Assembly (NCBI GenBank): GCA_020725545.1
Contig: DYEV01000032.1
Coordinates: forward strand, 62,001-126,000
Origin: Desulfobacca sp.
Lineage (GTDB): Bacteria; Desulfobacterota; Desulfobaccia; Desulfobaccales; Desulfobaccaceae
Reading direction: 5' to 3'
Length of the DNA: 64,000 nt
The number at the start of each line of letters is the position of its first letter. The stretch's first letter is position 1. The notes below the pieces were generated by a model that made no database searches, had not been told where the DNA came from, and saw only the letters and a list, made by a program, of their open reading frames with translations. The translations under genes and the position numbers were made by a program. Positions 1-8,584 of the stretch are shown piece by piece.

Positions 1-37
1 AAAATAAATGGACAAATATTCTTGAAAAATATCATAG

Positions 38-43
38 TATAAT
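38..43 (+). promoter_or_regulatory. possible -10 box upstream of the CRISPR-Cas operon
   Basis: A perfect TATAAT lies 31 bases before the cas6 start, in an AT-rich stretch that contrasts with the GC-rich genes. No convincing -35 box is visible at 16-18 bases spacing, so this is only a candidate. Sequence further upstream is outside the window. Confidence 0.35.
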
Positions 44-73
44 CTACATTAGCCGGAATATCGATAGAAAGAA

Positions 74-1051
74 ATGCATATGTCTTTTTGGCAGGAAATC
101 CCCTTTGTGCGCCTGGCTTATACGTATCGCTGCCAGGAAGAGCTCCATCTCCCCCGCTATAAGGGTTCGGCCTTGCGCGGTGCCTTTGGCCATGCTTTGA
201 AAAAGGTCACGTGTGCCTTGCGGCGGGCTTCGTGTACCGAGTGTCTCCTCCGGCAGTCCTGCGTCTATGTCTATGTTTTTGAGACGCCGCCGCCTCCCGG
301 AAGTCGGCGCCTGCGGTTATACCCTGCGGCCCCGCACCCTTTTGTGCTCCGCCCGCCGGCCGATCCGCGGCTACGCTTTGCACCCGGGGAAGCGCTCAGC
401 GGCGAATTGCTGCTTATCGGCCGGGCCATTGATTACCTGCCCTATTTTGTCTATACCCTGGAGGTGTTGGGTCAGGAAGGCTTGGGCCGCGGCCGGGGGC
501 GGGCTGAGCTGGTCGAGGTCCGCGAACTGGACCGCAGGCAGCAACCAGTGGGCGAGATCTATGCCGCGACTACCGGCTTGCTCACTGCGCCGACCCAGGC
601 TGCCCGGCGCCAGACCAAGGCCGCGGCGGCACAATCGCCTCATCAGGCCCTTGATCTTTCACTGGAATTTCTGACCCCCGTCCGTTTGAAATATCAGGGG
701 CGTTTCCTGGAACGGCTGGAATTCCATCACCTGATCCGCAACCTCCTGCGCCGCCTGGCCTCTTTGGCCTACTTCCACTGTGGTCTCGATCCGGAGGCCT
801 TTTCTTTTAAGGAAACCATCGCCGCGGCCGAAATAGTTCTTAGTTCCTCTTGTCAACTCCAGTGGCTGGATTGGGAGAGGTACTCCAGTCGCCAACAGAG
901 CCGCCTGCTCATGGGTGGCCTCATTGGCAAGATTCAGTTCCGGGAGGTTCCACCTCCATTCTTTTCTCTGCTGCTCACCGGCGAAGACCTCCATGTGGGC
1001 AAAATGGCCAGCTTCGGGCTGGGCAGGTATGAAATGGCGATAACAACTTAA
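74..1051 (+). CDS. cas6: Cas6-family CRISPR RNA processing endoribonuclease
   Basis: This is a RAMP-fold endoribonuclease that would cut the CRISPR precursor transcript within each repeat to make crRNAs for the Csm complex. The 325-residue protein has the N-terminal pattern of the larger type III Cas6 group (LPRYKGSALRGAFGHALK), followed by a cysteine cluster near residues 47-63 (C-x6-C-x2-C-x5-C) that may bind a metal. A glycine-rich loop near the C-terminus (HVGKMASFGLGRY) is typical of RAMPs. An ATG at 80 is an alternative start. It is the first gene of a tightly packed csm operon, 16 bases ahead of the CARF gene. The catalytic residue cannot be assigned by eye because Cas6 active sites vary. 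Family assignment is confident. Confidence 0.88.
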   Translation: MHMSFWQEIPFVRLAYTYRCQEELHLPRYKGSALRGAFGHALKKVTCALRRASCTECLLRQSCVYVYVFETPPPPGSRRLRLYPAAPHPFVLRPPADPRLRFAPGEALSGELLLIGRAIDYLPYFVYTLEVLGQEGLGRGRGRAELVEVRELDRRQQPVGEIYAATTGLLTAPTQAARRQTKAAAAQSPHQALDLSLEFLTPVRLKYQGRFLERLEFHHLIRNLLRRLASLAYFHCGLDPEAFSFKETIAAAEIVLSSSCQLQWLDWERYSSRQQSRLLMGGLIGKIQFREVPPPFFSLLLTGEDLHVGKMASFGLGRYEMAITT

Positions 1052-1067
1052 CTTTCTGGAGAAATAA

Positions 1068-2186
1068 ATGCGGTATCGGGATGTTCTCATCTGTACAGTC
1101 GGCACCAGTCTGCTGGGGAATTTACAGAAAATTGATAATGAGCGTCTTAGCAGAGACTTACAGAATCACAATCACGTGGGCTTGGCCCTCCACCTTCTCC
1201 AAGTATCTCCCGACGATCGACTCTTAGGGGCGGAAATTAATTCCATCACCAGTATCATCCGCCACAACCTCCTCCAGGACCGCCGCCAGCTCATCTTGTT
1301 AATATCCGATACCGCAGATGGCACCTTTATCGGCCAAGTCCTGCGCCAGTATTACGAGCATGCCAAAAACCCCTATCGGTTCCGCCAGGTGAATGTGCAA
1401 ACCCTGGAGGGCCTCACCGACACCGCGGCCCAGCGTTTCCGGACCGAGGGACTCCGCAGTCTGGTCCGCGCCATCGCCAAAGTAGTCCGTCTCGAAACCT
1501 CCGAACGTCTGGTCATCAACGCCACCGGCGGTTACAAAGCCCAGATCTCTTTTGCCGGCATGATCGGCCAGGCTTTGGAGATCCCGGTCTGCTACTTGTT
1601 TGAAAAATTCAGTGAAGTCATCGAATTACCCCCCCAACCCATTGCCCTGGACCTCTCCTTCTGGCTGGAAAACGTTGAGACCTTCTTCGCCCTGGATCAG
1701 AACGAATTGGCAGAAAATCCGACGTCACACGATGAAAAATTTGCATCGTTAGTGGATGAAATTTCAACAAATGGCCAGACGCTCATCGGCTTCTCGGCCG
1801 TCGGCCAATTGTTCCACGAAACTTACCAACATTGGTTTGCTAAACAAAGACTCAACATCCTGCCGCCCAGCACTGCCATTCCCCCAGAAAAGAAAGACAT
1901 TAGCTATGAAGACAGCAACCCGGGGCGCCTCAGAGGCCTCCAGGGTTTCCTGGAAAAAATCTGCCAACTACCGTATGTTACCAGGATCAATACCTTTTAT
2001 TACAATCGCGATCTCCCACTGAAACCGTATTTCCGTCCCGCTGCCCAAGGTGATCCGGCCTCAGTGGAAGGTGGTTATAGCGACGGCAAGGCTACCACAA
2101 AATTCAATATTTTTACCACTGCGACCACGCCTGCCCAGCAACGGGCGGTCATCGCTGATTTATGCGGCCGTTTTGGAAAGGGATAA
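1068..2186 (+). CDS. CARF-domain CRISPR ancillary effector (APE2256/Csm6-like N-terminus, non-HEPN C-terminus)
   Basis: The first ~190 residues are a CARF (CRISPR-associated Rossmann fold) sensor: the opening strand and loop ICTVGTSL and a second ligand-binding motif, NATGGYKAQI, near residue 151. CARF domains bind cyclic oligoadenylate made by Cas10. After this comes a short helical, winged-helix-like part (about 215-265) and a C-terminal domain of about 90 residues. No R-x4-6-H HEPN motif is present in the C-terminal part, and that part has no histidine after about residue 260, so it is not a classic Csm6 ribonuclease. The domain order and the final strand-helix pattern (FNIFTTATTPAQQ) would fit a RelE-type toxin, as in the CARF-RelE protein Cami1, but that is inference. 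It is co-transcribed between cas6 and cas10. An RBS-like GGAGAAATAA precedes the ATG. Confidence 0.8.
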   Translation: MRYRDVLICTVGTSLLGNLQKIDNERLSRDLQNHNHVGLALHLLQVSPDDRLLGAEINSITSIIRHNLLQDRRQLILLISDTADGTFIGQVLRQYYEHAKNPYRFRQVNVQTLEGLTDTAAQRFRTEGLRSLVRAIAKVVRLETSERLVINATGGYKAQISFAGMIGQALEIPVCYLFEKFSEVIELPPQPIALDLSFWLENVETFFALDQNELAENPTSHDEKFASLVDEISTNGQTLIGFSAVGQLFHETYQHWFAKQRLNILPPSTAIPPEKKDISYEDSNPGRLRGLQGFLEKICQLPYVTRINTFYYNRDLPLKPYFRPAAQGDPASVEGGYSDGKATTKFNIFTTATTPAQQRAVIADLCGRFGKG

Positions 2187-2225
2187 AGGTTGCAAGGAAA
2201 CATCTGGGATTTTAAGGGTATATAC

Positions 2226-4835
2226 ATGGACGAGACAGCCTTAAAAATTGCCGCAGCCGGTCTCTGTCATGATCTCGGCAAGTTTATGGAGTTTGATCTC
2301 CTGGACCTGCCGGCTGATTTTCGGGAACGGCATGCCGAGCTCTATCAACCGTTCCATAGAGCTTCCGGCCAATACACCCATAATCATGCCTTATTGACGG
2401 CTGCATTTATAGAAAGCCAAAAGACCCATCTCCCACCCGAGTTTAATCCCCCTCATCATGAACCATGGGGCGAAGGTGACCCTTTCATCAATCTGGCGGC
2501 AGGGCACCATCTGCCGGAGAGCAGCCCCTGGCGTTGGCTGATTGCCGAAGCTGATCGTTTGGCCTCCGGTTGGGAGCGCCAAACAGGGGCGGGAGAAAAG
2601 GAACTGGTGGCGCCGCAACACTACCGACGGACCCGCCTGGCGCCCCTTTTGGCCCAGCTCTGTCCAGACAGTTTTCTGGAACCGCTGGCGGCTGGCCAAG
2701 GGAGAGATTTGGCAATCCCGCTGGCTCCCCTGGCGCCAGAAACCATCTTCCCCCAACCTCTTCAGGGTAGCCATGGAGATGCTGCCCAACTGTATCGGGA
2801 CCATTGCGCCGGTTTCTTGGCCGCCCTCCGCAGCCTGGCGCACCAGGCCGAGAGCATCGAGCTCTGGCTGGAGCACTTTGACAGCCTCCTTTTGCACTAT
2901 ACCGCCGCCATTCCTGCCCTTCGGGCTGGAGACGTGGAACCTTCAAGGGATGTTTCGTTGTATGATCATGCCCGGGCCACCGCCGCCCTGGCCGCGGCCC
3001 TCTACCTTTACCATAAGCAGACCGAGACGTTGACGGTGCAGGCCATCCGTGACCAACAGACGGCCAAGTTTCTTTTTGTCAGCGGTGATTTTTACGGCAT
3101 CCAGGATTATATCTTTGCCAGCGGTGGGGAGACGCAGCGGTATCGGGCCAAGTTGTTGCGGGGCCGTTCTTTCGCGGTCTCGCTGTTAACGGAACTGACC
3201 GCGGATCGCCTCTGCCGGGAGCTGGGCTTGTCCTTCCTGTCGGTGGTGCTCAATGCCGCAGGGAAGTTCCTGATTATTGCCCCCCAGACGCAGGCAGCCA
3301 AAGAAACGGTGGCGAGGGTGCGGCGGGAGGTCAACCAATGGCTTTATGAAGTGTCATATGGAGAAAATGCCGTCGGTTTGACCTGTCGGGCGGTAAAAGC
3401 CAAGGACCTCCTGGCCGGCGGCTTTCGCGACCTGTGGCAGGCCATCGGCCGGGATCTGGAGGCGGCCAAGCTGGATCGCCTGGAGGCTCAGCATTTCGGA
3501 CCAGTGGGCAATTATCTGGAGCAATTCCGCAACGATCTATCCCGGCCACTCTGTCCCTTGTGCGGCAAACGGCCCTCCCGGTTAGCCGGAGAAGATGATG
3601 ATTATGTGCAGGAAGTGGGATCGTGCTGCAAAATCTGCCGGGATCACATCTTCCTGGGAGCGAACCTGGTAAAACGCCGGCGTCTGGCCATTGTCTCGCT
3701 GACGGCAGACTTGCATGATCAGCAGAACCGCCTTTTAAAACCCCTGTTGGGGCGCTACCAGGTCCTTTTCCCGGAAGGACGGTTGGCCGCGCTGGCGCAA
3801 GCAGGAAAATTGCTCCGGCTGTGGGACCTGTCGCTGCCAGCGCCGGGTGAGTTCAGCCCTCTGGAGATTACCCGCCGCTTCCTCAACGGCTATGTGCCGG
3901 TGGTACAGCCCGAAGACCGTCAGGATCCTCGGTTGGCGGCCTTCCCAGCCGAGGAATTGGAGCCCGGCAATCCCAAAACTTTGGGTCAACTGGCCCGGCA
4001 GGCTTTGAACTTTACCGCGCAGCCCGGACGCTATGAAGGCCTGGAAGCCTTGGGAGTCTTAAAAGCCGATGTGGATAACTTGGGGGCCATCATCCTGGAA
4101 GGCTTGCCTGCCGAGAAATTCACTTTGGCCCGCTTGGCAACGTTGAGCCGACAGATGCATTTTTTCTTCTGCTACTACCTTCCGTATCTCTTGCAGAAAG
4201 AGAGAGGGTTCCGGGATACCTATACTGTGTTTGCGGGGGGTGATGATCTCTTTCTCATCGGCCCCTGGTCCAACATCCTCTCCCTGGCTCGGACCATTCC
4301 CGTGGAGTTTGCCCGGTACGTGGGACAGAACGAGGTATTACACCTCTCCGCCGGGGTTGTGTTAGCCAAACCTCACGTTCCCATTCACCAACTGGCGGCC
4401 ATGGCCGAAGAGGCTCTGGAGGATGCCAAAACCGGCGAAAAAAATGCCCTGGCGCTGTTTGGCGAAGTCGTATCCTGGCCTCAGGTGAACGGACTCAATG
4501 ATGTCCGAACCAGGCTGGAGACCTGGTGGCAGGTCGGCTGGCTAACCTCAGGCCTGCTCTACCGCCTCAACGATCTCATTGCCTTGGCGGGAGAAGAGCG
4601 CCGCCTCCTCAAAATGGGGAGCGGTATCTATGTGGCTGATCTGGCCTGCTGTAAGTGGCGGAGTTATTTGGCCTATACCGTGGGCCGCAATGTGGCCCTG
4701 AATCTAAAAGGTGACGCCCGGCAGCGGGCCGTGCAAGAAGTCCATCAAAATCTAGCCGCCTGGCTGGAGAACTACGGCAGTGCCTTGAAGTTGCCCTTGT
4801 GGGAACTGCTCTATGCGAAACGCCTCAGGAGGTAA
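2226..4835 (+). CDS. csm1: Cas10/Csm1, large subunit of the type III-A complex
   Basis: This is the signature subunit of type III CRISPR-Cas. It cuts single-stranded DNA through the HD domain and makes cyclic oligoadenylates through the palm domain when target RNA is bound. The N-terminal HD motif is seen as CHDLGKF near residue 13. Four cysteines in two pairs (CPLC near 443 and CKIC near 468-471) form the usual zinc ribbon. The polymerase-like GGDD motif is at residues 671-674, with an intact FAGGDDLF context, so cyclase activity is expected. Length is about 869 residues, normal to slightly long. The ATG at 2226, with AAGGG seven bases upstream, is preferred over an in-frame TTG at 2190 because homologues begin just before the HD motif. 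The next gene follows after four bases. Confidence 0.95.
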   Translation: MDETALKIAAAGLCHDLGKFMEFDLLDLPADFRERHAELYQPFHRASGQYTHNHALLTAAFIESQKTHLPPEFNPPHHEPWGEGDPFINLAAGHHLPESSPWRWLIAEADRLASGWERQTGAGEKELVAPQHYRRTRLAPLLAQLCPDSFLEPLAAGQGRDLAIPLAPLAPETIFPQPLQGSHGDAAQLYRDHCAGFLAALRSLAHQAESIELWLEHFDSLLLHYTAAIPALRAGDVEPSRDVSLYDHARATAALAAALYLYHKQTETLTVQAIRDQQTAKFLFVSGDFYGIQDYIFASGGETQRYRAKLLRGRSFAVSLLTELTADRLCRELGLSFLSVVLNAAGKFLIIAPQTQAAKETVARVRREVNQWLYEVSYGENAVGLTCRAVKAKDLLAGGFRDLWQAIGRDLEAAKLDRLEAQHFGPVGNYLEQFRNDLSRPLCPLCGKRPSRLAGEDDDYVQEVGSCCKICRDHIFLGANLVKRRRLAIVSLTADLHDQQNRLLKPLLGRYQVLFPEGRLAALAQAGKLLRLWDLSLPAPGEFSPLEITRRFLNGYVPVVQPEDRQDPRLAAFPAEELEPGNPKTLGQLARQALNFTAQPGRYEGLEALGVLKADVDNLGAIILEGLPAEKFTLARLATLSRQMHFFFCYYLPYLLQKERGFRDTYTVFAGGDDLFLIGPWSNILSLARTIPVEFARYVGQNEVLHLSAGVVLAKPHVPIHQLAAMAEEALEDAKTGEKNALALFGEVVSWPQVNGLNDVRTRLETWWQVGWLTSGLLYRLNDLIALAGEERRLLKMGSGIYVADLACCKWRSYLAYTVGRNVALNLKGDARQRAVQEVHQNLAAWLENYGSALKLPLWELLYAKRLRR

Positions 4836-4839
4836 GGTT

Positions 4840-5229
4840 ATGATTATTGAATTCTGGCAGGATGAGGCAAAAAAAATTGTCAATCCGGAAATTTTTTCGG
4901 TTAAAGCGGCAAAACTCTCAGAGACCTTGGCGGGCGTGAGAAACCGAAACAAGAGAACCCAGATCCGCCGGTTCTATGATGAAGTCCTCCGCTTTGATCA
5001 GGATGCCAAAACCCTGGGGGCAGAGAAATGGCCGGATATTCTGGCCCGCTTGCATCTCCTCATCCCCAAGGCTGCCTATGCCCAGGGGAGGGAGTTGGTT
5101 TCTAAAGAATTCGTCGAATTCATCAAAGGGTCTGTCCAGCAGGTGCAGAGCCGGGAGGACTTGGCAGTTTTCGCCAATCTCTTCGAAGCATTCATGGGAT
5201 TCTATCGGCTGGATCGCCCCAAGGATTAA
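4840..5229 (+). CDS. csm2: Csm2, small helical subunit of the type III-A complex
   Basis: Csm2 forms the inner filament of the Csm complex and contacts the crRNA-target duplex. The 129-residue protein is predicted all-helical and carries the family pattern near its middle (RRFYDEVLRF and a C-terminal FEAFMGFYR). The start at 4840 has a strong AGGAGG seven bases upstream. An in-frame ATG at 4813 lies inside cas10 and is less likely. Its size and position between csm1 and csm3 match the canonical type III-A order. Confidence 0.92.
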   Translation: MIIEFWQDEAKKIVNPEIFSVKAAKLSETLAGVRNRNKRTQIRRFYDEVLRFDQDAKTLGAEKWPDILARLHLLIPKAAYAQGRELVSKEFVEFIKGSVQQVQSREDLAVFANLFEAFMGFYRLDRPKD

Positions 5230-5248
5230 CCGCCGCAGGAGGAAGATT

Positions 5249-5959
5249 ATGAAGCTGCTTGATATTCTCAATATAACCGGCAGGATTATCGTGAAGACGG
5301 GTCTGCGCATCGGCGCCGGCGACAGTGAAATGCGCATCGGCGGCTTGGACAACCCCATCATCAAGCATCCCCACACCCTGGAACCCTATATCCCTGGTTC
5401 TTCCCTGAAAGGCAAGGTGCGCAGCCTCCTGGAACTGCAGAGCGGTCTGGTGCCCTTTACGAAAGGCGGGCCGCTGGCTTTAAAGCACCTGAAAAATATC
5501 AACAACGACCAGCAAGCTCGTGGCCGCAAGATCATCAAACTCTTCGGCACGGGCGGCGCCGAAGAGGAAGAGCTGCTGGAACAGGAGATCGGCCCCACCC
5601 GGGTGGCCTTTGCCGATTGCAGCCTGAACGAAGCCTGGAAGAAAAAGGCTCTCGACGAGGGCTGGACGTTCACCGAAGTCAAAAGCGAGAACACCATCAA
5701 CCGGATCACCAGCGTGGCCCAACACCCCCGGCAGATGGAACGGGTGCCGGCCGGCGCCGAGTTTGATTTCCGGGTGACTCTGAAAAAATTCGATCAGGAT
5801 GCTGCGGACAACCTGGATGCTCTCTTGCTGGCGGGCCTGAAGCTGTTGACCCTGGATGCCTTGGGCGGCTGCGGCAGCCGGGGCTATGGCCGGATTGAAT
5901 TTCACTTTGACGATGCTGACTTGGCGGCGCAGTTCCACAACCTCTCGGCCTTTGCCTAA
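5249..5959 (+). CDS. csm3: Csm3, backbone RAMP subunit and target-RNA nuclease
   Basis: Csm3 forms the repeated backbone of the Csm complex and cuts target RNA at six-base intervals. The 236-residue protein starts with the RAMP strand KLLDILNITGRI and has the loop with the catalytic aspartate (GGLDNPI, Asp34). The family signature YIPGSSLKGKVRSLLE follows, and a glycine-rich stretch GGCGSRGYGRIEF lies near the C-terminus. The Asp34 assignment follows known Csm3 proteins and looks intact, so RNA cleavage is expected. AGGAGG precedes the ATG by six bases. Confidence 0.95.
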   Translation: MKLLDILNITGRIIVKTGLRIGAGDSEMRIGGLDNPIIKHPHTLEPYIPGSSLKGKVRSLLELQSGLVPFTKGGPLALKHLKNINNDQQARGRKIIKLFGTGGAEEEELLEQEIGPTRVAFADCSLNEAWKKKALDEGWTFTEVKSENTINRITSVAQHPRQMERVPAGAEFDFRVTLKKFDQDAADNLDALLLAGLKLLTLDALGGCGSRGYGRIEFHFDDADLAAQFHNLSAFA

Positions 5960-5974
5960 CGGGGGAGGGAACGC

Positions 5975-7033
5975 ATGCGCTGTTATGAGATTGCTCTCAG
6001 GCCCGAAACGGCCTTTGGCACGCCGTTGGTGGGGGATACTTTGTTCGGCCACTTCTGTTGGCAGGTGTGGTATCAGCCTGACCTAGTGAAGCGGCCTTTT
6101 TCCCAGCTCCTGGCTTCGTATCCGGAGCAACCGTTTATTGTCTTCTCTTCCGCCTGGCCCCGCTGGCAAAAAAACGGGCAGCTGTGGTATGCCTTGCCCC
6201 GTCCTACCCTGCCCCGCTCGTTCTGGCAGGAAAAAGCCGGCCCGCCGGCCCAAGGGGGGTGTCGGGAAAGATTACAGCACCGGCCGGACAAGGAATTAAA
6301 GAAGAAATGCTGGCTCTTAGTCGGCCAGGACCTGAAGATCGATTATCGCCAACTGCTTAGTGAGGCAGACTTGTATGCCAAGATAATCGCCAGCCAGCCG
6401 CCGACGTCGGCCCTGTATCGCCAATTATATCGGAATGAATTGCGGCAGATCCGGGTGAGCCAGGGGCAGCCCCATAACACCATAAATCGCAATAATAACC
6501 GCACCGGTTCGGAACCCTTCCGGCCTTACACCCTGGATGTTTGGTTTTACTGTCCCGGCCTGACCCTGGCCCTCTTCGTGCTGCTGGATGAACAGGTAAT
6601 CGGTCTGGAACAGGTTGTTCAAGGTCTGCGGCAGATGGGCCAGACCGGCTTCGGCCGGGATGCCTCCACCGGTCTCGGTCGCTTTGCGGTTGTAGAGTCC
6701 CGGGAAATACCCTTGCCGACGCTGACCCAGGGGAATGCCCTGTTTACCTTGGCGCCGTCGGTGCCAGAGGCAGGGTCTTATCGCCGGGCCTACTATCAAC
6801 CCCTGGTCCGCTTTGGCCGACATGGCGACCGCCTGGCTATCTCCCGCAACCCGTTCAAAGCCCCGGTGATCATGGCTGCGGCCGGGGCTGTCTTTGTGCC
6901 GACGCAAAGTGAATCCTTTTCCCTGCCGTGGTGGGGCCAAGCGGTGACAGGTGTTTCCAATATTCAAGAAGCCACCATTGTCCAGGGTTATTCGCCCTAT
7001 CTGCCGCTGACACTGGAGGTCAGCCATGCATAA
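5975..7033 (+). CDS. csm4: Csm4, RAMP subunit capping the crRNA 5' end
   Basis: Csm4 binds the 5' handle of the crRNA and anchors Cas10. The 352-residue protein opens with the typical RAMP pattern (FGTPLVGDTLFGHFCW) and has a conserved glycine-rich segment in its second half (QTGFGRDASTGLGRF). Length is slightly above the usual ~300 residues. Its last eight bases overlap the csm5 start, suggesting translational coupling. An RBS (GGGGGAGGGA) lies just upstream of the ATG. Confidence 0.93.
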   Translation: MRCYEIALRPETAFGTPLVGDTLFGHFCWQVWYQPDLVKRPFSQLLASYPEQPFIVFSSAWPRWQKNGQLWYALPRPTLPRSFWQEKAGPPAQGGCRERLQHRPDKELKKKCWLLVGQDLKIDYRQLLSEADLYAKIIASQPPTSALYRQLYRNELRQIRVSQGQPHNTINRNNNRTGSEPFRPYTLDVWFYCPGLTLALFVLLDEQVIGLEQVVQGLRQMGQTGFGRDASTGLGRFAVVESREIPLPTLTQGNALFTLAPSVPEAGSYRRAYYQPLVRFGRHGDRLAISRNPFKAPVIMAAAGAVFVPTQSESFSLPWWGQAVTGVSNIQEATIVQGYSPYLPLTLEVSHA

Positions 7034-8474
7034 AACCATCTCTTTTCTGATCCAGACCGTTGCTCCCCTGCACTTGGGTTGTGATGAGGTCTACGAGCCT
7101 CTGAACGTGGTTTTTGATACGGACAAGAAATGCCTTGTTGCCTTTGACGTCTATGACTTCCTGCAGCGATTACCGGACTCGGAGCGGGAAAAATTTCTCA
7201 CTATCTGCCGGCAGGGTACGGTGGGTTCGATCTTAGACATCTATAAGTTCATGGCCCGCCATGCCAACCTGGCCCAAGGCAGGGAAGTGCCGGTGACCGC
7301 TGCCCTCCTGGTACATTACAAAAAGGTCCTGGCATTACTGGATCGAGACTTTTCCCGGCAATTGAATAAATTCGCCATCCACCGGACCGCCTTTCTGCCC
7401 TTGGATCAACGGCCGTATATCCCCGGCTCGGCCATCAAAGGTGCAGTGCGCACGGCTTATCTTAATAAGATAGCCGAAAAGGAAGGGATTGCCCTTTCTG
7501 GCCAAGACCAAGACGACGGACGGGGGCTGGAGAGAAAACTGCTTAACGGGAGTTTCCAAACCGATCCATTTCGCCTGTTGAAAATTTCGGATTTCCTGCC
7601 AGTTGGGGAAGCCAAGACACGTATCCTTTACGCCGTCAATTTAAAAAAAGAAGGCGGCCAAGGGCATGGCCCCTATCAGATCTTGGAGGTCATAGAGCCG
7701 GGGGCCTGCTTCCTGGGGACCATCCATTTGGAAGAGTGGCCGGAGGAGATGCGGCAGGCGGCCCGGGACGTGCAGGCACATATCTCTCGTCCGATCAGAG
7801 CCAATACTCTTTGGCAGAGTATTGTCAATTTTTTTACCAAGGAAAAGTCCCGGGAAGACGAAGAACTCTTTGCCCTCGGTCTGCCTAAAGTAATCCTACC
7901 TTTGCACAACGGCGACCTGCCCCTGCGTCTGGGCCGCCACTCCGGCGCCGAATGCCTTACTTTGCCGGGCTATCGACGCATCAAGATCAAGACCGGCCGC
8001 AATCAAACAGAGACCAAGGATCACGCCACCACATTGTGGTTGGCTGCCACCGCCCAAGAAAAATGGTCGGAGCCGCCTCGTCCCTTCGGCTGGGTTATCT
8101 TACGTCGGGTTACCGATGAATTAAAACAAGAATGTTTGGCGAAGGAACATGCTTGGCAGGAACAGCAAAAATCTCGGGGCAAGTTAGCTCCCTCTGCCGT
8201 CAAGCCAAAGGTTGAACCAACCCCTGCCGACCCATCTCCACCTCCGGCACCGGCGGAAGAAATCTGGAAACAGGCAACCCTCACCTGGAATCCCGGCAAG
8301 CAGGAGTTGGCGGCAACGGGACCCGGGAACAAAAAGGCCGCCTGCAAGGGGATGGAGCTGGTGCCGGCAGAGCACCAGGCCAAATTGAAAAAGAAGGGCT
8401 TAAAGGCCGCGGTGACGGTGGAGCCATTGGGGAACGCCTGGAAAATCGTTAAGATAGAAGTCGTCGTTTCCTAA
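7026..8474 (+). CDS. csm5: Csm5, terminal RAMP subunit with an extra C-terminal domain
   Basis: Csm5 caps the 3' end of the crRNA filament and helps crRNA maturation. The N-terminal pattern TVAPLHLGCDEVYEP and the RAMP signature YIPGSAIKGAVRTAYLNK (near residue 136) identify it. At 482 residues it is about 100 longer than typical. From about residue 375 a charged helix leads to a Pro/Ala-rich linker, then an ~80-residue domain (about 405-482) with a beta-rich look and a basic KKAACKGMELVP element that ends in KIVKIEVVV. That domain is not part of ordinary Csm5. It could be a small nucleic-acid-binding module, which is inference. Confidence 0.93.
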   Translation: MHKTISFLIQTVAPLHLGCDEVYEPLNVVFDTDKKCLVAFDVYDFLQRLPDSEREKFLTICRQGTVGSILDIYKFMARHANLAQGREVPVTAALLVHYKKVLALLDRDFSRQLNKFAIHRTAFLPLDQRPYIPGSAIKGAVRTAYLNKIAEKEGIALSGQDQDDGRGLERKLLNGSFQTDPFRLLKISDFLPVGEAKTRILYAVNLKKEGGQGHGPYQILEVIEPGACFLGTIHLEEWPEEMRQAARDVQAHISRPIRANTLWQSIVNFFTKEKSREDEELFALGLPKVILPLHNGDLPLRLGRHSGAECLTLPGYRRIKIKTGRNQTETKDHATTLWLAATAQEKWSEPPRPFGWVILRRVTDELKQECLAKEHAWQEQQKSRGKLAPSAVKPKVEPTPADPSPPPAPAEEIWKQATLTWNPGKQELAATGPGNKKAACKGMELVPAEHQAKLKKKGLKAAVTVEPLGNAWKIVKIEVVVS

Positions 8475-8584
8475 CCCATCATCTTTAACCAGCGTATATG
8501 GCCATGATGTTCGGAGGGCTGAGCGGTTTCGCCCTTCTGTCAGTGGCTTTGCTTAATCTTGCCTTCTTAACTATAGGTCCAACT

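Noticed and set aside
8498-8584. hydrophobic N-terminal extension of Csx20
   Set aside because: In-frame but not part of the family pattern; the conserved domain starts at 8585, so the extension is probably not translated.
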